Shown: one piece after another, positions 6,665 through 7,703 of the stretch
Numbering within the stretch: the first letter of the stretch is position 1
Layout of the letters: every line of letters starts with the position of its first letter
NCBI GenBank assembly: GCA_947565485.1
Contig: CANOGG010000051.1
Location: forward strand, 1-7,703
Reading direction: 5' to 3'
Source: an uncultured Mycoplasma sp.
Lineage (GTDB): Bacteria > Bacillota_I > Bacilli_A > RF39 > UBA660
DNA length: 7,703 nt
Notes under the pieces: generated by a model
Databases searched by the model: none
Seen by the model: only the letters and a program-made list of their open reading frames with translations
Told to the model about the DNA's origin: nothing
Made by a program: the position numbers and the translations under genes

Positions 6665-6693
6665 AAAAAAAACTACTAAATTAAATAGTAGTT
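6665..6693 (-). terminator. csp terminator overlapping the stop codon
   Basis: On the minus strand, an 8-bp stem (AACTACTA 6693-6686, TAGTAGTT 6678-6671) with a 7-nt loop is followed by a U-run to 6665. The first arm lies inside the last csp codons (Leu-Thr-Thr-Ile) and the stop TAA (6683-6681) is in the loop, so ribosomes finishing csp would cover the hairpin. Confidence 0.8.
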
Positions 6694-6893
6694 AGTTCTT
6701 TTTCACAAACATCGACTGCTTGTAAACCCTTAGAAGTTTCAATCAACTTAAAATCAACGACTGACCCTTCTTTTAAAGTCTTATAGCCATCTTTAATGAT
6801 GTTAGAATAATGAACAAAGATATCTTCAAGCTCTTCATATTCAATAAAGCCATAGCCTTTTTCATTATTGAACCATTTAACTTTACCTTGCAT
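6681..6893 (-). CDS. Cold-shock domain protein (CspA family)
   Basis: This is a small single-domain RNA/ssDNA-binding protein of 70 residues, the standard CspA size. These proteins act as RNA chaperones in the cytoplasm. KVKWFNNEKGYGFI holds the conserved Trp7, and RNP1 is KGYGFIEY (12-19). RNP2 is DIFVHYS (24-30). GYKTLKEGSVVDF and GLQAVDV complete the beta barrel. I take the ATG at 6893 as the start because GAGG (6905-6902) sits 8 bases upstream. The earlier in-frame GTG at 6902 overlaps that site and would add only three residues. It is the first gene of the leftward block and is divergent from agrB. No clear promoter was found in its leader. Confidence 0.96.
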   Translation of the reverse strand: MQGKVKWFNNEKGYGFIEYEELEDIFVHYSNIIKDGYKTLKEGSVVDFKLIETSKGLQAVDVCEKELTTI

Positions 6894-6957
6894 ACCACAC
6901 ACCTCGCTTTTCTACTTCGTATTTAAAAATAACATACAAGCCGCAGCCCCCAGCCTC

Positions 6958-6996
6958 TGAAAAGCACCGTTATGAAAATATTTTTTTTGCTTTTCA
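6958..6996. repeat. 9-bp inverted repeat in the csp leader region
   Basis: TGAAAAGCA (6958-6966) and TGCTTTTCA (6988-6996) are perfect inverted partners around a 21-nt loop containing an A/T-rich run. In csp mRNA it would form a hairpin next to the G-rich patch, a possible temperature-sensitive leader structure. It may also be a binding site. Confidence 0.45.
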
Positions 6997-7047
6997 TCTC
7001 AGCCACCCCTAAGATACCACATATAAAAGTAGATTTCCATACGTTAT

Positions 7048-7076
7048 GTCTCAATCACTTAAAATTTAGTCTCAAT
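7048..7076. repeat. GTCTCAAT direct repeat, 21-bp period
   Basis: GTCTCAAT at 7048-7055 and 7069-7076 repeats with a 21-bp period, two DNA turns, about 95 bp upstream of the agrB -10 box. LytTR-type regulators such as AgrA bind paired direct repeats with about this period, but the motif itself does not match the known AgrA consensus. Confidence 0.4.
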
Positions 7077-7170
7077 TAAATTTTTTTATACCATTAACTA
7101 AACCCCATAATATTAAAACCAAATTCCTAATGTTTCATACAAAATCATTTAAAAATCAATATTCTTGAGT

Positions 7171-7194
7171 TATAATAGTCGTGCAGTAAGGAAG
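7171..7194 (+). promoter_or_regulatory. agrB -10 box and ribosome site
   Basis: TATAAT (7171-7176) has no good -35: TTTAAA at 17 bases spacing is weak, which suggests activator dependence. AAGGAAG (7188-7194) precedes the ATG at 7204 by nine bases. Confidence 0.55.
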
Positions 7195-7203
7195 TAAAGA
7201 CTT

Positions 7204-7703
7204 ATGAAAGAAAAATTTGTTAGTTCGTCTATAAACTTCATTCAAAAATATGAAGAATGCGATGAATTAAAACTGAAAAAACTAAAATATGGATTAGAGG
7301 GAATATATGGAACATTTGTTAAACTAATAGTCGTCTTAGCAATATCAGGAATTTTAAAAACATTTAAAGAAACGGGAATATTAATTATCTTCTATGCCGG
7401 AATTAGAACATTCAGCTATGGCTTACATGCTAAAAACAGTATTGCCTGCTGGATATCAACCATCACTGTCTACAACATCATCCCTTTCTTAATGAAAAAC
7501 CTAACTATTAGTAATACCATCGGTTACATCATACTAGGACTTAGTCTTATTTCTGTAATACTATGGTCTCCTGCTGATACTCCCAAAAAACCCTTAATCA
7601 GAAAAAATAATCGTCTTAAATGCAAAATTCTCTCCTGTGCAACAGTAATCTTGTACACCATAATATTTGTACTTAACAACGATACACTAATCAATAATGC
7701 TAT
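7204..7703 (+). CDS. agrB: AgrB-like peptide-processing membrane protease, partial (3' end outside window)
   Basis: AgrB is a membrane cysteine protease that cleaves the AgrD precursor and forms the cyclic autoinducing peptide for quorum sensing. The frame is open from the ATG through 166 codons to the window edge; full AgrB is about 190-210 residues. The signature RTFSYGLHAKNSIACW matches the family RTFAGGYHAxxxxxC pattern, with His75 and Cys82 spaced as in Staphylococcus aureus AgrB (His77, Cys84). SPADTPKKPL (122-131) is the second family hallmark. Hydrophobic segments lie near 38-52, 57-68, 83-97, 104-121 and 141-158, fitting a multi-pass protein. The N-terminus is charged and amphipathic. 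agrD and the AgrC/AgrA pair would be expected downstream, outside the window. It is transcribed away from csp and is the only intact plus-strand gene here. Confidence 0.93.
   Translation, partial: MKEKFVSSSINFIQKYEECDELKLKKLKYGLEGIYGTFVKLIVVLAISGILKTFKETGILIIFYAGIRTFSYGLHAKNSIACWISTITVYNIIPFLMKNLTISNTIGYIILGLSLISVILWSPADTPKKPLIRKNNRLKCKILSCATVILYTIIFVLNNDTLINNA

Larger units (their letters stand above)
6903..7203. other. Intergenic region between csp and agrB
   Basis: About 300 bp without a gene. It carries the csp ribosome site (6902-6905), a GC-rich patch (6939-6957) in otherwise AT-rich DNA, a long inverted repeat (6958-6996), a direct repeat (7048-7076) and the agrB -10 and ribosome site. 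The csp mRNA probably has a long 5' leader here, as is known for cold-shock genes, but I could not place its promoter with confidence. Confidence 0.6.

Noticed and set aside
6723..6738. AAACCCTTAGAAGTTT in csp as a third copy of the palindrome near secA
   Set aside because: Only the left arm matches and it is coding sequence of a conserved gene.
6997..7010. Minus-strand GGGGTG followed by CTGAGA, resembling the TPP riboswitch (THI box) start
   Set aside because: The P3 stem between the two parts is missing and the later conserved parts (CTGAT, ATGCCAGCGTAGGGA) are absent. A cold-shock gene is also an unlikely target.

Overview
This is a low-GC, AT-rich bacterial segment, most likely from a Bacillota (Clostridia- or Bacilli-like) genome. 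The evidence is the hpf and secA pair on one strand, strong AAGGAG-type ribosome sites, TTGACA/TATAAT promoters, U-tract terminators and an AgrB quorum-sensing protease. I cannot name the species from the sequence.

The right two thirds (about 2005-6893) is a housekeeping block read leftward (minus strand): a cold-shock protein (csp), the long-form ribosome hibernation factor (hpf), an AAA ATPase of the DUF4143 type, and the preprotein translocase ATPase secA. hpf next to secA is a conserved Bacillota arrangement (in Bacillus subtilis yvyD-secA-prfB). Here the ATPase gene sits between the two as an apparent insertion. It has its own consensus promoter, a 10-bp sequence is repeated on both flanks, and three 33-bp tandem repeats lie just upstream. 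Each gene seems to have its own transcription signals: a terminator overlapping the csp stop codon, an extended -10 promoter for hpf, a terminator after hpf, a promoter for the ATPase and a promoter for secA.

Downstream of secA (1-2004), where prfB is often found, lies decayed accessory DNA. It holds a palindrome-rich stretch that could be an integration site, a tyrosine recombinase gene that is frameshifted near its start and cut off before its catalytic arginine, a short remnant resembling an insertion-sequence end, a CAP-domain surface protein gene missing its 5' part, a bidirectional terminator, and a further gene tail near the left edge. The likely history is integration of a mobile element beside the secA 3' end, followed by IS-associated deletion.

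The right end (7204-7703, plus strand) carries the first 166 codons of an agrB-like gene with the catalytic His and Cys in place. It is divergent from csp across about 300 bp of non-coding DNA containing an inverted repeat, a GC-rich patch and a direct repeat with 21-bp spacing. The peptide gene agrD, if present, is beyond the window. I see no clearly new multi-gene system. The best leads are the ATPase insertion with its repeat array, and the palindromic region between secA and the recombinase.
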